Below, piece after piece: positions 1 through 12,060 of a stretch of DNA of 64,000 nucleotides. The translations under genes and the position numbers were made by a program. The first letter of the stretch is position 1, and each line of letters begins with the position of its first letter. The stretch is from Ifrita kowaldi (Eukaryota; Chordata; Aves; Passeriformes; Cinclosomatidae). The notes beneath the pieces are model-generated. The model made no database searches and was not told the origin of the DNA. It worked only from the letters and a program-made list of their open reading frames with translations. The stretch lies in assembly GCA_013398055.1 (NCBI GenBank), contig VZRS01000309.1, positions 53,013 to 117,012 of the forward strand. Direction: 5' to 3'.

Positions 1-2854
1 AATGTAGTTTTTATGCTAAGCCAGTAAGGAAGAACAGCCTTTTTGTACTGGTACCTTTACTGTCTGGAGGGAGTTGGTTGTGTGTGTTGAGACAGAAGTC
101 AGTGGTTGTCTTGATTACATAGAACCCTTGCAGCCTTCAGTATCCTACAGTGTTGCACCCCAGTGCCCTCTGGATTCAGCCAGGGAGATGATAAAAGGGC
201 CCTCATGCATTCTCAAGTGGGCAGAGATCCCACTGAATCTTCTTTACACCCCTTTGCCCTTGCACAGTCTTGCTGAGATTTTTCCCTCCGGTGCTCTGTG
301 GGTGTGGAGAGGAGAGAGAAATCAAAATTACAAGAACACTGCTGCTGTAGACAACTCGTTTGTGATCTCGTGGGTCTCACTGGGGGCTGTATTTCTGAGG
401 TGATGATTTTCCATTCCAATAACAAGCTGAAGGAGTTCATGACCCTCCGTATTGAACTTAAAATAAGTTGGTTAAAAATCTGTTTACCTTTTTTAATTTA
501 CAATTTGAGATCACCATTTGAAATTAAGAGATACCATTACCAAATATGTTTATGATCCAACCTCTTTTGCACATCGTGTTTTTTCCTAGTCTTCTTATTC
601 TGAAGGACATTAGCGATACAAGGGAGTAAAAAGAAAGTTTTCAAATAGAGCAATTGTTTTAGTTTTAACCACATAATTAAATTGATCTCTCAGTTCAAAA
701 TTACTTAACTCTTTCATTTTCCTTCTGTAACTCATCTCTGTAAAAACCAGGAAAAAAATTTTATACATTCTACCTACATTTTTAAAGTGTCCTTCTATTT
801 TTAACTGACTACAAATACAATACAGCCTTTAGTACTCTCCAGGTTTATAAAGTTCCTAATGATGTCAAAAAAGTGGGAGCTAATGCTGCAACCATTCACC
901 TGGAAAATCAGTGAAATTTTAGGGTCCCTTGGGGCTTTACCAGTTCATTTATGGTTAAAAAACAGTGAGGAAAGTTTAAAAAATACTATTTTTAAAAAAT
1001 TCTTCATATTAAATAATTATTTCCTGAGTAGCTGTTTTAAAACAACAGCAACGAAATAATGGGAAATGTGGCCCATTTCACAAGTGGAATAACTCACTTC
1101 ATGTGGGTGCGAGGGACCTGACATTTCCATCTCTTCGCAGGCTTGAAATGGAAATGATGTTTTGCAAATTATATGCATGGATATATTTATTCTAAACCCA
1201 AGGAGGGATGTACAATCCATATATGCAGCCCTTATTTTCAATTTGATTAGATAACCATACTTGCCTTAAGGAACGAGTGTTGTTTGTAAGAATTATTCTG
1301 TATTAGAAAATGTGTAACTTTTCAAATCTGCTTTCTGTTTCTGATGTTGGTGCAGCAGAGGCCTTGTCTGTAGCTGCTTATGAGTGTACAAGTGATTCAC
1401 ACCTGAGCAACTCATTCATAAAGGTAGCACTGTTGAGCCTCTTGGAATCTCTGCAGGAGATGCTTTGCTGGCAGGAATGTTTGCAGACTCGGGACAGGAG
1501 GTGGTTGATGTTGCAGCCCAGAGCTGTCTGCGTGCTGCATCAGCAGTGGAGCAGATCATCGCAGGCACTTCTGCTGCCTGCTGGCCTGAGGGGGAGCTGG
1601 GTGGGATTCAGCTCTGCCTCGTGCTGTGCCTACATCTGAGGCACTGTCTAGACCCCAGTGTAGTCAGTGGTGGTGCAGTCAGGACAGTAAGTAGAGTTTA
1701 GGTACGGCATCATTGACCAAAGGGAAGTGTCTTTCAGGATGAGCTGGATTACTCTTGGCTACGCTGACTGCAGTGGAAAACTAAACCTCATTGTGGAGGC
1801 ACACGGTGAGGTGGGGCTGGGTACCTCTGCTCCATGTCTTGTAACAGCTGGTAGAAATGCTTTGGAAAGCCACACCACATCTCCATTCTGACAGTAAAAG
1901 TTAGGAGCATGGATGCTTTCAAATTACAAACTACTGCTCCTGGTTGTTAATGCAATATATACAGCATATATAAACAATACCTGATTTTTGTTTTTGATTA
2001 CTTAGATAGATATGTGAGTTTGTACAATGGAGTATGGCTCTGAAGATAGCTTTAGTGGCTTTTTAGAGTGCAGGAATTCATATATGATTAGAAAATGTCT
2101 CTGTATGAAAGCGTATTATATATTGTTGGGAGGTATCCATGTTTATACATAGATGTCCTTACCAAAGCATTACCTTGTCCAAAATAATCAAAACTGGTGA
2201 ACTGGATTTCTTACTGATGGTTATTGATACTTTTAAAATATGTTGCAATAGCATATAAGCACAGGAGGTGTTCAGATGTTACCTTGAAATGACTGCAAAA
2301 GAAATTTTCTGTAATTGTCAATGTGGCAGTAATGCAACAATAAAGCATGAAGTTGTATATTGGTCTCCGTTTTCCTGTAAGTGCAATGTAAATCAGCAGG
2401 GTGCAGCTTTGTGGGATTTATGGGATTTTATTACAAACTGCTGCATGACTAATCAACATTTTATAGATAGTGAAATTTATTATGAAGTTTTATGACATGG
2501 TGGATGAGCTGCTTTGAATAGTCCAGTCTCATGTAAAATAAAAAGTCGATGCTACCAGCTAGAATGGGAGTTGAAATTGGAGATGCTCGCTCAGCTCCTG
2601 CGAAGCTGGAGAATCTAATGCTGGTACTAAATGAAGATGGTAAAGGAAATTAAATGTAACATTTTCCATTGCCTTGCGAGTTCTAGTCTTTCAGAAAAAG
2701 CAAGTACTGTAATCAGAAGAAGTGGCAAGCTTTTCATAAAGCTGCAGTTAACAGTATATAATGTATGCCATAACGTAAGTGATTTGCTGAAGAATGTGGA
2801 GAAATGGCCACAGTGTTTCTGGGACCTTTCTGATACTTTGGGCCGCCGGTGTTT
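1..2854. other. intergenic stretch, nothing recognised
   Basis: This is AT-rich DNA with a GC-richer patch at about 1340-1700. Open frames are short and unrecognised. By mammalian gene order this side should lead towards DAP, but I see no DAP coding exon. Confidence 0.6.
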
Positions 2855-3022
2855 AGTGTATGTGTGGTGTGTGTATAATACAGCAAATGTATGTGATACA
2901 GTGTAGAGATGATAGCTACTGCCCTCGGTCTGCTGCAGTGTATGTGTGGTGTGTGTATAATACAGCAAATGTATGTGATACAGTGTAGAGATGATAGCTA
3001 CTGCCCTGGGTCTGCTGCAGTG
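2855..3022. repeat. 82-bp tandem duplication, two copies
   Basis: Bases 2855-2936 are repeated at 2937-3018, followed by the first four bases of a third unit (AGTG, 3019-3022). I find one difference between copies (CCCTCGG versus CCCTGGG). Each unit begins AGTGTATGTGTGGTGTGTG and ends GTCTGCTGC. The near identity suggests a recent event. Confidence 0.95.
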
Positions 3023-3050
3023 TTACATCCTTAGACTCTGTGCTCACATA

Positions 3051-3410
3051 ATCACAGAATTGTTTAGGTTGGAAAAGACCCTTGAAATCATGGAGTCCAA
3101 GTATTAACCCAGTGCTGCCAAGTCCACTGCTAAACCATGTCCCTGAGAGCCACATCCATGCATCTTTCAAATACCTCCAAGTGTGGTGACTTAACCACTT
3201 CTCTGAGCAGCCTATTCTAAAGCTTGACAACCATTTTGGTGAAGAAAGTTTTCCTCATACACAATCTAAACCTCCCCTGGCACAACTTGAGGCCATCTCC
3301 TCTTACGCTGTTGCTTGTTCCTTAGGAGAAGAGACCAACCCCGCCTTGCTACAACCTCCTTACAGGTAGTTGTAAAGAGCAATAAGGTCTCCCCTCAGCC
3401 TCCTTTTCAT
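3051..3410 (-). mobile_element. CR1 LINE 3' fragment
   Basis: In plus orientation it begins ATCACAGAATTGTTTAGG with TTGGAAAAGACCC following. It then passes the typical CR1 landmarks: a CCACTTCTCTGAGCAGCC block, GAAGAAAGTTTTCCT, CTTGTTCCTTAGGAGAAGAG, and ends near AAGGTCTCCCCTCAGCCTCC. This is the reverse complement of a CR1 3' end, so the element lies on the minus strand with its 3' end near 3051. It is 5'-truncated, as most CR1 copies are, and diverged. Confidence 0.93.
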
Positions 3411-5167
3411 GCTACATTATTCAAAAGATATCTTCTTTAATTAAAATTTTGGGAAAATATATGATGTCTGGCATGCTGCTGATTGAGTTGTCCATCGTTA
3501 CTCCAAATTCCATGGCCTTGTTGTCAGCAGAATTGCAAATGTTGTTAGTAATTAGAAATTATTTACTTCCATGTCAACAGTATGATCTACCCTTTTGTCA
3601 CTGGATGCCTTGAAACAGAAGTCTTGTACATTTTTCCACAGCAGTGTGATCACTGTGTGCTGCTGGCTGTTTAATGAAAATACAGCAGTCTTCATACAAA
3701 GTTGAAGGGAATGAATGGCCATATGTTTTTATCCCCTTGGAATAACTTTATTCTGAGTACTTGCCATCTTCATGGGGTAAGGAGGTGTGGGCTTTATAAG
3801 CGACTTCCTGTGTCCCCTTCAGATTTGGGTGTATTAAGTTTAAAATGAGATTTAAGTCTAGGCTAATGCCTTAAGATGTTGGATTAATACACATAATTGA
3901 ATTTTAGAAAATGTGGGGATGTCAGTGTGGGCACAGTTACCTTTACAAAAGGGGGATATGTTGCTGGTCAGAGCCTGCAATGATGTGAAGAATTAAGAAG
4001 ACAAATCTCTGTTTAAATTCTTTGCACAGAAGCATCTCACAAGATAAAGACGTTTAAGTATAACTGGTTACAGCTAACGTTATCTGCTCTATAAGGATGC
4101 AGAGGGATGCAGATCATAGTGACTGGCTGACTCTGCAAGAAGAAACTGAGTCAAGTCTGCAGCAGCAAATAATTGGATTTCTTCAGCAAATGGGTAAAGT
4201 AAATCTACGTTGTAGCTGTAACCTTTGGTAAATGCTGTGTGTGATTGTATTATATAAAATTAGTAAAGGTAATTTCTTAGAAAGGTGGAGGTTTGTATTT
4301 TGCTTATCCCTGTGGTTTTGGGTCTCCTTCAAGACTGTGCATTTATTGATTTTCCTCATCTCCCCATCAGAGAAAAGACTGCATCTAGTGTAAACTATTT
4401 CTTGAATGTTTTCATAAAATGGAAGCACTGGCATTCAGATATGAGGCCTGAGAGGAGAGGTGGAGTGCATTGTATTTGACCAAGCACTCCCTGAACTAAG
4501 AAGTAATTTCTATTGCAATGACTGTTTCCCATCCCTTCAGAATGCTGATCAGAGGTGAGAAAAAGAATATGATACCTCTTTCTGGGAATGTAATTTATTA
4601 TTATTTGGAGCTGACAGGCCTGCATAGTTGCTGATGATTTTTTGCAAAACACAGAATGCTGTCAATGACAAAATTGAAATGCAGGATACTAAAGCCATGG
4701 CAAGCATAGGTCTTGCAAGTGACCTTGAAAGAAGCCCTGTAACATAATCTCTGCTGTCCAGCTTACATTGGAGGTATTTTTAGAAAATGTGAGTGTCTGG
4801 CATTCTATAGGTCACTCGTAGCTTTAGAAAAAGAAAAGCATTAGTAATCCACAGTGGTTTTAAGGATTATGAAAATTGGTTAGCTGCTAGTGACCCTGGA
4901 GCTCGCATCAATGTCAGTAAGGTAACGTTTTACCTTTGGTGTATTCTCATATTGTCCAGACTGAAGCTGGTTCAGCAAAATGATTTTTATCCTCCTTTCT
5001 GGCAGAGAAGCAAGTGGCAGGTTATGAAGGTGTGTAAAATGAGTTCTTACAAGCCATGTGTGGTATCTGTCTTAGGTGTCAATGGGTATCTAATACCACG
5101 TTAAGATGGAGAGTGACATCACTTTGTTACTCATAGAGGGGCGAGTGAACTGGAGAGCACAGCAGCG
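3411..5167. other. intergenic stretch, nothing recognised
   Basis: No coding exon, RNA gene or recognisable repeat is visible between the CR1 fragment and the SINE. Confidence 0.55.
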
Positions 5168-5174
5168 AGATCAC

Positions 5175-5320
5175 CGTTTCCAGATCACGGAATATTCTGA
5201 GTTGGAAATGACTCACAAGGATCCAGTGAGTCCAGCTCTTCAGTGAATGGCCCCTATGGGGATTGGACCCACAGCCCTGGTGTGATTAGCACCATGCTCT
5301 GGCCAACTGAGTTAATCTGA
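5175..5320 (-). mobile_element. tRNA-Ile/CR1 composite SINE (TguSINE1-like)
   Basis: Read on the minus strand, 5318-5249 follows tRNA-Ile(AAT) closely: TTAACTCAGTTGG (box A), AGAGCATGGTGCTAATCA (anticodon arm with AAT), GGGTCCAATCCC (box B region), then CATAGGGGCC. The tRNA head is followed by a CR1-like tail (GAGCTGGACTC ... CATTTCCAACTCAGAATATTC) down to about 5184. A tRNA-Ile head joined to a CR1 3' tail is, from memory, the make-up of TguSINE1 of songbirds. The 7-mer AGATCAC occurs just outside both ends (5168-5174 and 5321-5327) and may be the target duplication, although the CR1 tail itself contains the same 7-mer. Both pol III boxes carry changes, so it is probably inactive. Confidence 0.85.
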
Positions 5321-5327
5321 AGATCAC

Positions 5328-8300
5328 AATGGAACCCACTCCATTTGGCTTCCCCCTTAAATCAGAAGAGGCTTTTGAGATACAGAACAGTGGATTCAGT
5401 TAAAATGAAAAGCAAAAGTTAGCCACTAATTTCTGCATGCTGATAGTGGCTGAAATGACAAATATCTTGCCATGTTTCAGATGTGACTGAAACCACATGT
5501 TCAATGGCTTTCTGAGTAAAATTGCACCAGTGTGCGAGTGTTTGGGTCTGAAGGAAGAGAGGCATCACATTTTTCCTCGTTTTATGCTTACTTGTGAGCC
5601 TAATGTATTTAACTGAAAACTTTGCTTGGTATTAAAAAAAAAAAAGCCTTATTTCTAAAGTCATGTGCACCTCATCTTAAGCTATATTTAATTTTTCAAG
5701 TGATATCTCTGAGGAAGATAAAGGTCTTCTGGCTTTGTCTCTTGAAGACCAGCAGACTGGGGCACATGCCAGTGGAATGTTGCACACTTTGTTTCACTTT
5801 CTGCTGCATTTAAATCAGCAGTGAACCGGAGCTGTGATTAGAGAAGTAAAGCCTTAACTATTAAAAGTAGAACAGTAAATGGATCAACACAGAAGTGGAT
5901 TCAGTTCTGCTCTGTAAAACTGTTGTTAGATGATGAGAGAAAAGAAACAGAGCTGTCATATTGTTTCAGAACTGTATACTGGCCCTTTCTTATGCTGCTC
6001 AGTGACCTCAATTTCCACTGCCTAATTACAAACTGAGAGGACAATTCTTTGATTCATAAATCTACATGCCCTTAAATCTTTTTGCATGGAAGAGGCCTTT
6101 GGATGAGGGAAATCTGCAAATGCAAATACATTTTAATAAATTCTGGTTCTTCTAACCTACAAGGTTAAGCATAAAGGAATATATATTGTCTCTCTTCACT
6201 GCAAAAGGCAGCACTAGGTGTATGTGCACGTAGGATGTAGAGCTAAGACATACCCTAGTTGAACTGCGACCTAATTAGTATTCATTGTGTGTGTATGCCC
6301 CTGCAATGAGAGAACAGTCAATTTTAAAAACTAGATTGTAAGATTTTATTCATCCCAGAGATGTTAAGCAACGGGAGATCAGATTCTTTGGAACGCAACA
6401 GTTTGGGTGAACACCTTTTAACATCCTTTCTGTAGGTAGCTATTCACTGTGTTACATCTGAGTTGCTAATAAAAAGACCCATATCAGAAGCTAATTCCTT
6501 ACCTAATTCCTTCCCTCTGGACGAGAGATAATGAATAGCAAATGCAAGAATTCTCCTTTTAGGGCCTGATTTATTACCCAGAACACAATAAACATTAGCC
6601 TGCTGCTGATGTGACAGTTGTGACAGCTGGAGGGGTTTGGAATGAAAGGCTGAAGCCTTAAATAAGCCTGTCAACTGAGCTTGTTATGAGGATCTTGCTT
6701 AAACACTCAGACTTTGCTTTTTGTAGCCCCAAAGAGCTCCTACAATGTCCACACTGAAAGCTTCACAGTGAGAGCTGTGCTTTGTGTGCCGGTGGCTGGC
6801 TCACCACCAGCCAGTAGTGGCTAAGGTAAATACTTATAGAAAGTGGAGAGCTTGATCTGAGTATTTATCATGACCCATAATATTCCTCTCCCCTGGATTC
6901 ATATGTTTCGTTTGTTTACGCACCTGGTTTTGTTCCTGGCTGTCATGGTGCACCGCGTGTGTCGCTCTTTGATGGCTGGTCCTTCACAAGAGGAATGACT
7001 GTGTTAGTGGGTGCAGGATAAACTGACAGGATCTTAAAAGGCAGAATCTATACATTAAAAAGTAAGGAAAATGTTACCAACATCATCTAAGCTGATCTCT
7101 CCTGGGAGATTGAGGATTCCTACAAGTGTAGGTTTCTTCAAGGCAGGTTATTTTCCCATCCCATGCAGGCCAGCAGTCTTTTAGAGGATTTTTAATTTGT
7201 GTTTATAGTCCTGTTAACTTCAGTGATGTTCTCCAAGGAATTAAGGTAAGTTCAGATTTATTTTGGAGGACTAGAGAGTCAAACTAGGTATTTTACATGA
7301 GGTAGAGACCTCCAAACGTCTCTCTTTTCAAACACTGTAAGGTCTATCAACCTGAAAAATGGTGGAGAAGACTTGTGGGCAGATCCATTCCCTTATGTGA
7401 GTTGTGTTTGTGGAGTTCTGCAGAGGAACGCCGGAGTTGTAGGGCTGGGTCCCATCTTCAGTTCTGCAGCTAAACTGCTAAACCCCTTGTTTAACATTGA
7501 TTTCTGGGCCTTTTCCTGACTCACAAATGTGTTATAAAGCTCTGGCTTCAGGGCATGAAATGAAATTTGTCATGCAAAATATGACCCCAGACTATCATTG
7601 TGTAGGCCCCATGATTTCAAAAATAGGGGACTGGAATTCAACAGAGCTCCTTGGAAGAAGGAGCACCTGTCTGTGCAGTGCTCTTTGCTGGAAGAGCAAG
7701 TTTAGAAGAAGAGATTATGTGAGTGAAAATGTGGGTTATTTTGAAAACAGTTGAACGAAATGTTTTAGAGTAAATTAGCTTACGAGATAGAAGGGGGAGG
7801 AAATCATTATTGTAACACACAGGTGTACATGCACATCTTAACATACACATGTTGTATAATTCAGTATACCTGATTTTAATAACTAGGGGAGAAGATCCTG
7901 ATTTTTCATTTACTAGAAACAAGCATACCATCTGTTTCAGCAGAAACAAGCACAAGCCTAACCATAGCCCTTTTTTGAGGAATTATATAAACATTATATA
8001 TAAATGTATATTTAAAAAATTATATACTTTGCTTTTTTACAAGAACAGACCCTGGGTTGCTGCTCTGAAGTTTCTCTTTTACTTATGTGTTGCTTTGCCT
8101 ACAATCAAGATTGCAAAGCAATTGGCAAGATGTCTGCTCAGCCTGCAGGTGCTATTGAAATGCTTTTAATAGTCAGAATCAAGCAGGAACTTCACTCTTG
8201 ATTTATTGTCCTTGATGTTCTGAAAATACAAATATTTCTGTGGCTGAGATTATAGAGTGAAAAGATTAAAGCACAACACTGCAGGAAGAGCTGTACCAAT

Positions 8301-11300
8301 TACCCTGAGAAGCAATTCTAAATAGCATTAGTGACCCAGTACTAGAACTCTGAAAGGTGGCTGAATAAAGATGGCACCTTCACGTTTGCTCTGAGAACTG
8401 CGTTTTGATAGCTTAGCATTTGTACTCATGGTAAAATGCTAGAGCCAATGTAAATGGAGAACATTACTTTGATAGCATTATAGTTCTAATAGGTAATATA
8501 AGCCACAAGGAATGAATATGAGCCCTGTATATTTTTTCAGCCATATTTGCTGGCATTAATAACAATAGAGCTGAAGACTTTTTGCCTTTCACCAGCCGTG
8601 CAGCAGAAGCTCTTCAAGTGTAAAAGGAGAGGTGAAGTTGTTTGCATTTCTGCAAACTTCACAGGAATGCTTCTTAAAGAGAAATCTTCGATCCCTGTGC
8701 ACCTGGAGTCACTGAGAGGCAGTGGCATCTAACATGTAGGCCTGTGTCATCTGCTGGCATCTCAGTCCCCAGTGCTGCCACTCTCAAGGACAGGCTGTCA
8801 TGACACTTCATGGCCTGGCTCCTGCCTGTGCCTTGCACAGCCACAGATTGACTCTGGTGTAGCCACTGGTACTGTTTTGTGGTGGGCTAGGCTGCTTAGA
8901 GGCAGGAACTCATCCAGGTATGGGGAGGTGACCAAAAGCAGTGGCTGGGAGAGCATCCAGAGGAGACAGCTCAAGATGAACTTGCATCTTTTCACTCCCT
9001 GAAACTGCCACTGGATGCTGGATCAGGTAGGCATTTTCTGTAGGTTCGCTGAGGTATGGTCTAGCTGATGCACAGAATTTGGGGAAGCTATTAATGAAAA
9101 ACAATGGTGAGATGCTACAGCAACTGAGCTGTTCTAACCTTGGTATTTTGAGAGGGAAATGCTACAGACTTCTCAGAAATGCGCCTTGGAAATGTTGATG
9201 CCTTGCAGTATCAACAAAGCCTAAAAGGTGTTATAAAGTATCAGAAAGTGCTTTTAAGTGTTCTTAAGGTCGTTTCGTGTTAGAGGTGAGTCTCCGGGTG
9301 TTGTTCTGTCCCAGTCAGTTCTCTGGCTGAAGCAGTGGACAGCCTTTGGACTTAGCCAGAGGCCAGCATGGAAGACCAGGATGTGGTCTCTGTACCCTTC
9401 CTTGGTGAGGGTCTCTGAGGTTTGTACCCAAGTGTTATTGACGTAGGAGTTTGGAGGGCCACTGCCAGGGCCACTTCTCAGGACACTGCCTTGCATGGTC
9501 CCTGGGGGACAGGCACCTCAGAGAGTCCCAGCACGTGAGGCATTTCTGGTGACCAGAGCCATCCAGCCACCAGGAGAGTCTGTGAGGGCTTGTTGTGCTG
9601 GTGACGCAGCTGATGGAAGAGGGGCCAAAAAGAGTGTTTTGTTCTGCACCACAGGATGTGTTTGGAGTTGCCACCAGGCATAAAATGTGTGGGGTTACCA
9701 CACCACATGTGACTGCATCTGCTGTTGATGCTTAACCTAAGAAAAACACACCCTGAGCCCCCCAATAAGCAATGTTTACTGCAGTGCCTAGAGCATAGTG
9801 TTTGTAATACGGACACAGATTTTAAGGGATTTGGATTTCTAGCCCACTTCAGTGAAAGCTTTTGTTATCTTTCATAGAAATTGATTGCTTACCAGTAAAA
9901 TCCATGCGGTTTATTGTTACAATTTAATAGGGTTTGCCTGTGAAAATGGATGTGAAAAAGCCCGTAAGCAGCTACGTGCCCTGCCAGCATCCCAGCGTTC
10001 ACTGCCTGACTCAGGAGATGTTTCCTCAAAGGAAAGATGTGGATACATTTGAAATTAGCAGAAACACTTTGCAGGGAATCCTAGGAAAGGTATGAGTGGC
10101 TCCCAGAGTATTTCACAGGTGTAGACCTTTCTGCAGGTCTAGGCCTTGCTGCAGAGGTCTGGGTGTAGCATGGCACTCAAGAATTCCCACTTCAACTCCT
10201 TCCCACCACTATGGTTTTCTTGACACTACCCTGAAAATGGGAGCACTGTAGCCTTCTCTGGCATGAGAGAGAGACCTTCAGGCCACAAGGATTTCTTCAC
10301 TCTTCCGTGGGTCTAGGAGTCCAAAGGCTGTTTTGGGTGAATGTAAACCCACAATTCTATAAGAAGATTCATGTTCATACATTAATGTGATTTTTAAATA
10401 ACTGGGTGGGGGGTGATCACTGTTAAATTAGATCTTGGCTTTGTTTGACTTACTGCTGCTGCTGGGTTGCTGCTGCTGCTGCCTCTGCCTCCTCTTTTTC
10501 CCTGCCCTGGGTTCATTTAAATTCCCTCTAAGTGTCATTCTTGGATGTATCTTCTCAGCTGGCACAAGGCTTTCAGAAGAACCCAGATAATGGGAAATGG
10601 CAACACAGGGATTTAATGGCATTTAAACTGCATGGACCTGACTTTTGCTTTCATAACTTCATAAATCTCTTAAATAGCCTACTGGAATCTTCAAAAGCTG
10701 GAACTCTTCAGAAAAGTAGGGCATGATGGTGGTATACGGTGCAAAACTTTCTTAGTCTTGCATTTTAGGCTAAGCTTTCCATGTACTTTTTTCTATACAG
10801 CAAATATTCATTTACCTAAGGAAACCACTTGGTGGGAAAAACAGGCCAAGGACACTGTAAGCTTCCTGTTACTCAGAGGGAAGTATACTTTTTTAATGTG
10901 TTTTGAAGGAGGATACCTTTAATGTTATATATCTGTACTTTAGGGAATGCATGAGCACTCTTGCCCTTCAGAAGGTGTGTGGGCTCAGCCACTCTCCAGC
11001 CATGAGCAGCATCTGTGTCCTGGATGTGTCTGGCCTCACCATCACCTGACATCTGAGGACTACCACTGGGATTGCCACAGGCTCCACTCTGGCCCCTGCC
11101 TCTGCCACCTCCCAAGAACTTTGTGTAGCTTTCCAAAGCCAGGAGATGACACATGCTCTGTTTGCTTGACTGACATAGTTTTCATTATGTTGTTTTGTTT
11201 CTGTGGATTTTCCCATCCATCCTTTTCCCTCATAACCTGATAACCAAGAGCTGACTTTATGAAGTAACTTGGGATTTAGGAAATTATTCTCTTCAATGGA

Positions 11301-11960
11301 GGGGTAAACTGAGGCACACAGGAGATAAGCAAGTCTGACTGGAACAAACCCTGCACTTGATCCAACACATGCCAACACAGGAACAGCTGCATCTTTGGTG
11401 CTTCTGGAAATACCAAGATGGTGAACTTGGCTTTAACCTATTTTCTTCCCTCAGTGTTTTCTTCAGCCATATCCCTCTGTGGTGATGGATTTCTTTCTCT
11501 CATTCAACCTCACATGCTCTTTACTTTGGTCGTGTCTGAGCTGACTGGTGTACAACACTCAGCTCTTCACAATGGTCTCATTTTGTTGCTTTTCCGATTT
11601 AACTAGTTTTTGCCCTGAGGAAATGCCATTCAATGCCCTAAAAGAAGAGGAGTGACCCATATACCCTGGGATGATGGGCTTAGGAGAGAAAGAGTCAGAG
11701 TCATAGTCTATCATATTTGTAGAATCTTCCTACCATGTTTATAGCTTTTATGCTTTTTGTTTAATTTGGCACATTCTGAAGCTGGGATTTTCTCTAGTGA
11801 CTAAAAATAGCTACAGTTATGAATGTGATCTGCACCTGGCAACTGAAGAGCATACCTGGAGATGAAGAAGGAAGAGAGGTCTCTGGACAAGCCCTGAGTT
11901 TAGAGTTTGGGAGGTGGGCTGTCTGTCTGCAGTACATGGTTAAATCCCACGGCTGGCTTC
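5328..11960. other. intergenic stretch, nothing recognised
   Basis: I recognise no gene or mobile element. There is an imperfect CTG-rich run at about 10453-10482. A moderately GC-rich patch at 9250-9750 has overlapping short open frames on both strands but no protein I recognise. Confidence 0.5.
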
Positions 11961-11964
11961 TGTA

Positions 11965-12060
11965 CAAGCTGTGTTTTGTAGGAGGCGGCCTTGGGAGACC
12001 TGCAGACAGGGAATTACAATAATCCAGCCTGGATGTTGTGAAAGCATGGATTAATATTTC
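11965..12060 (+). repeat. possible fragment of an ancient amniote retroelement
   Basis: The segment GGAATTACAATAATCCAGCC, followed by TGGATG and then GAAAGCATGGATTAAT, resembles a recurring tail segment of old LINE-type repeats that I remember from several amniote genomes. I cannot name the family with confidence, and the boundaries are estimates. Confidence 0.3.

Noticed and set aside
5249..5318. Functional tRNA-Ile gene
   Set aside because: Base changes in both promoter boxes and stems, plus fusion to a CR1-like tail, show it is a SINE head.
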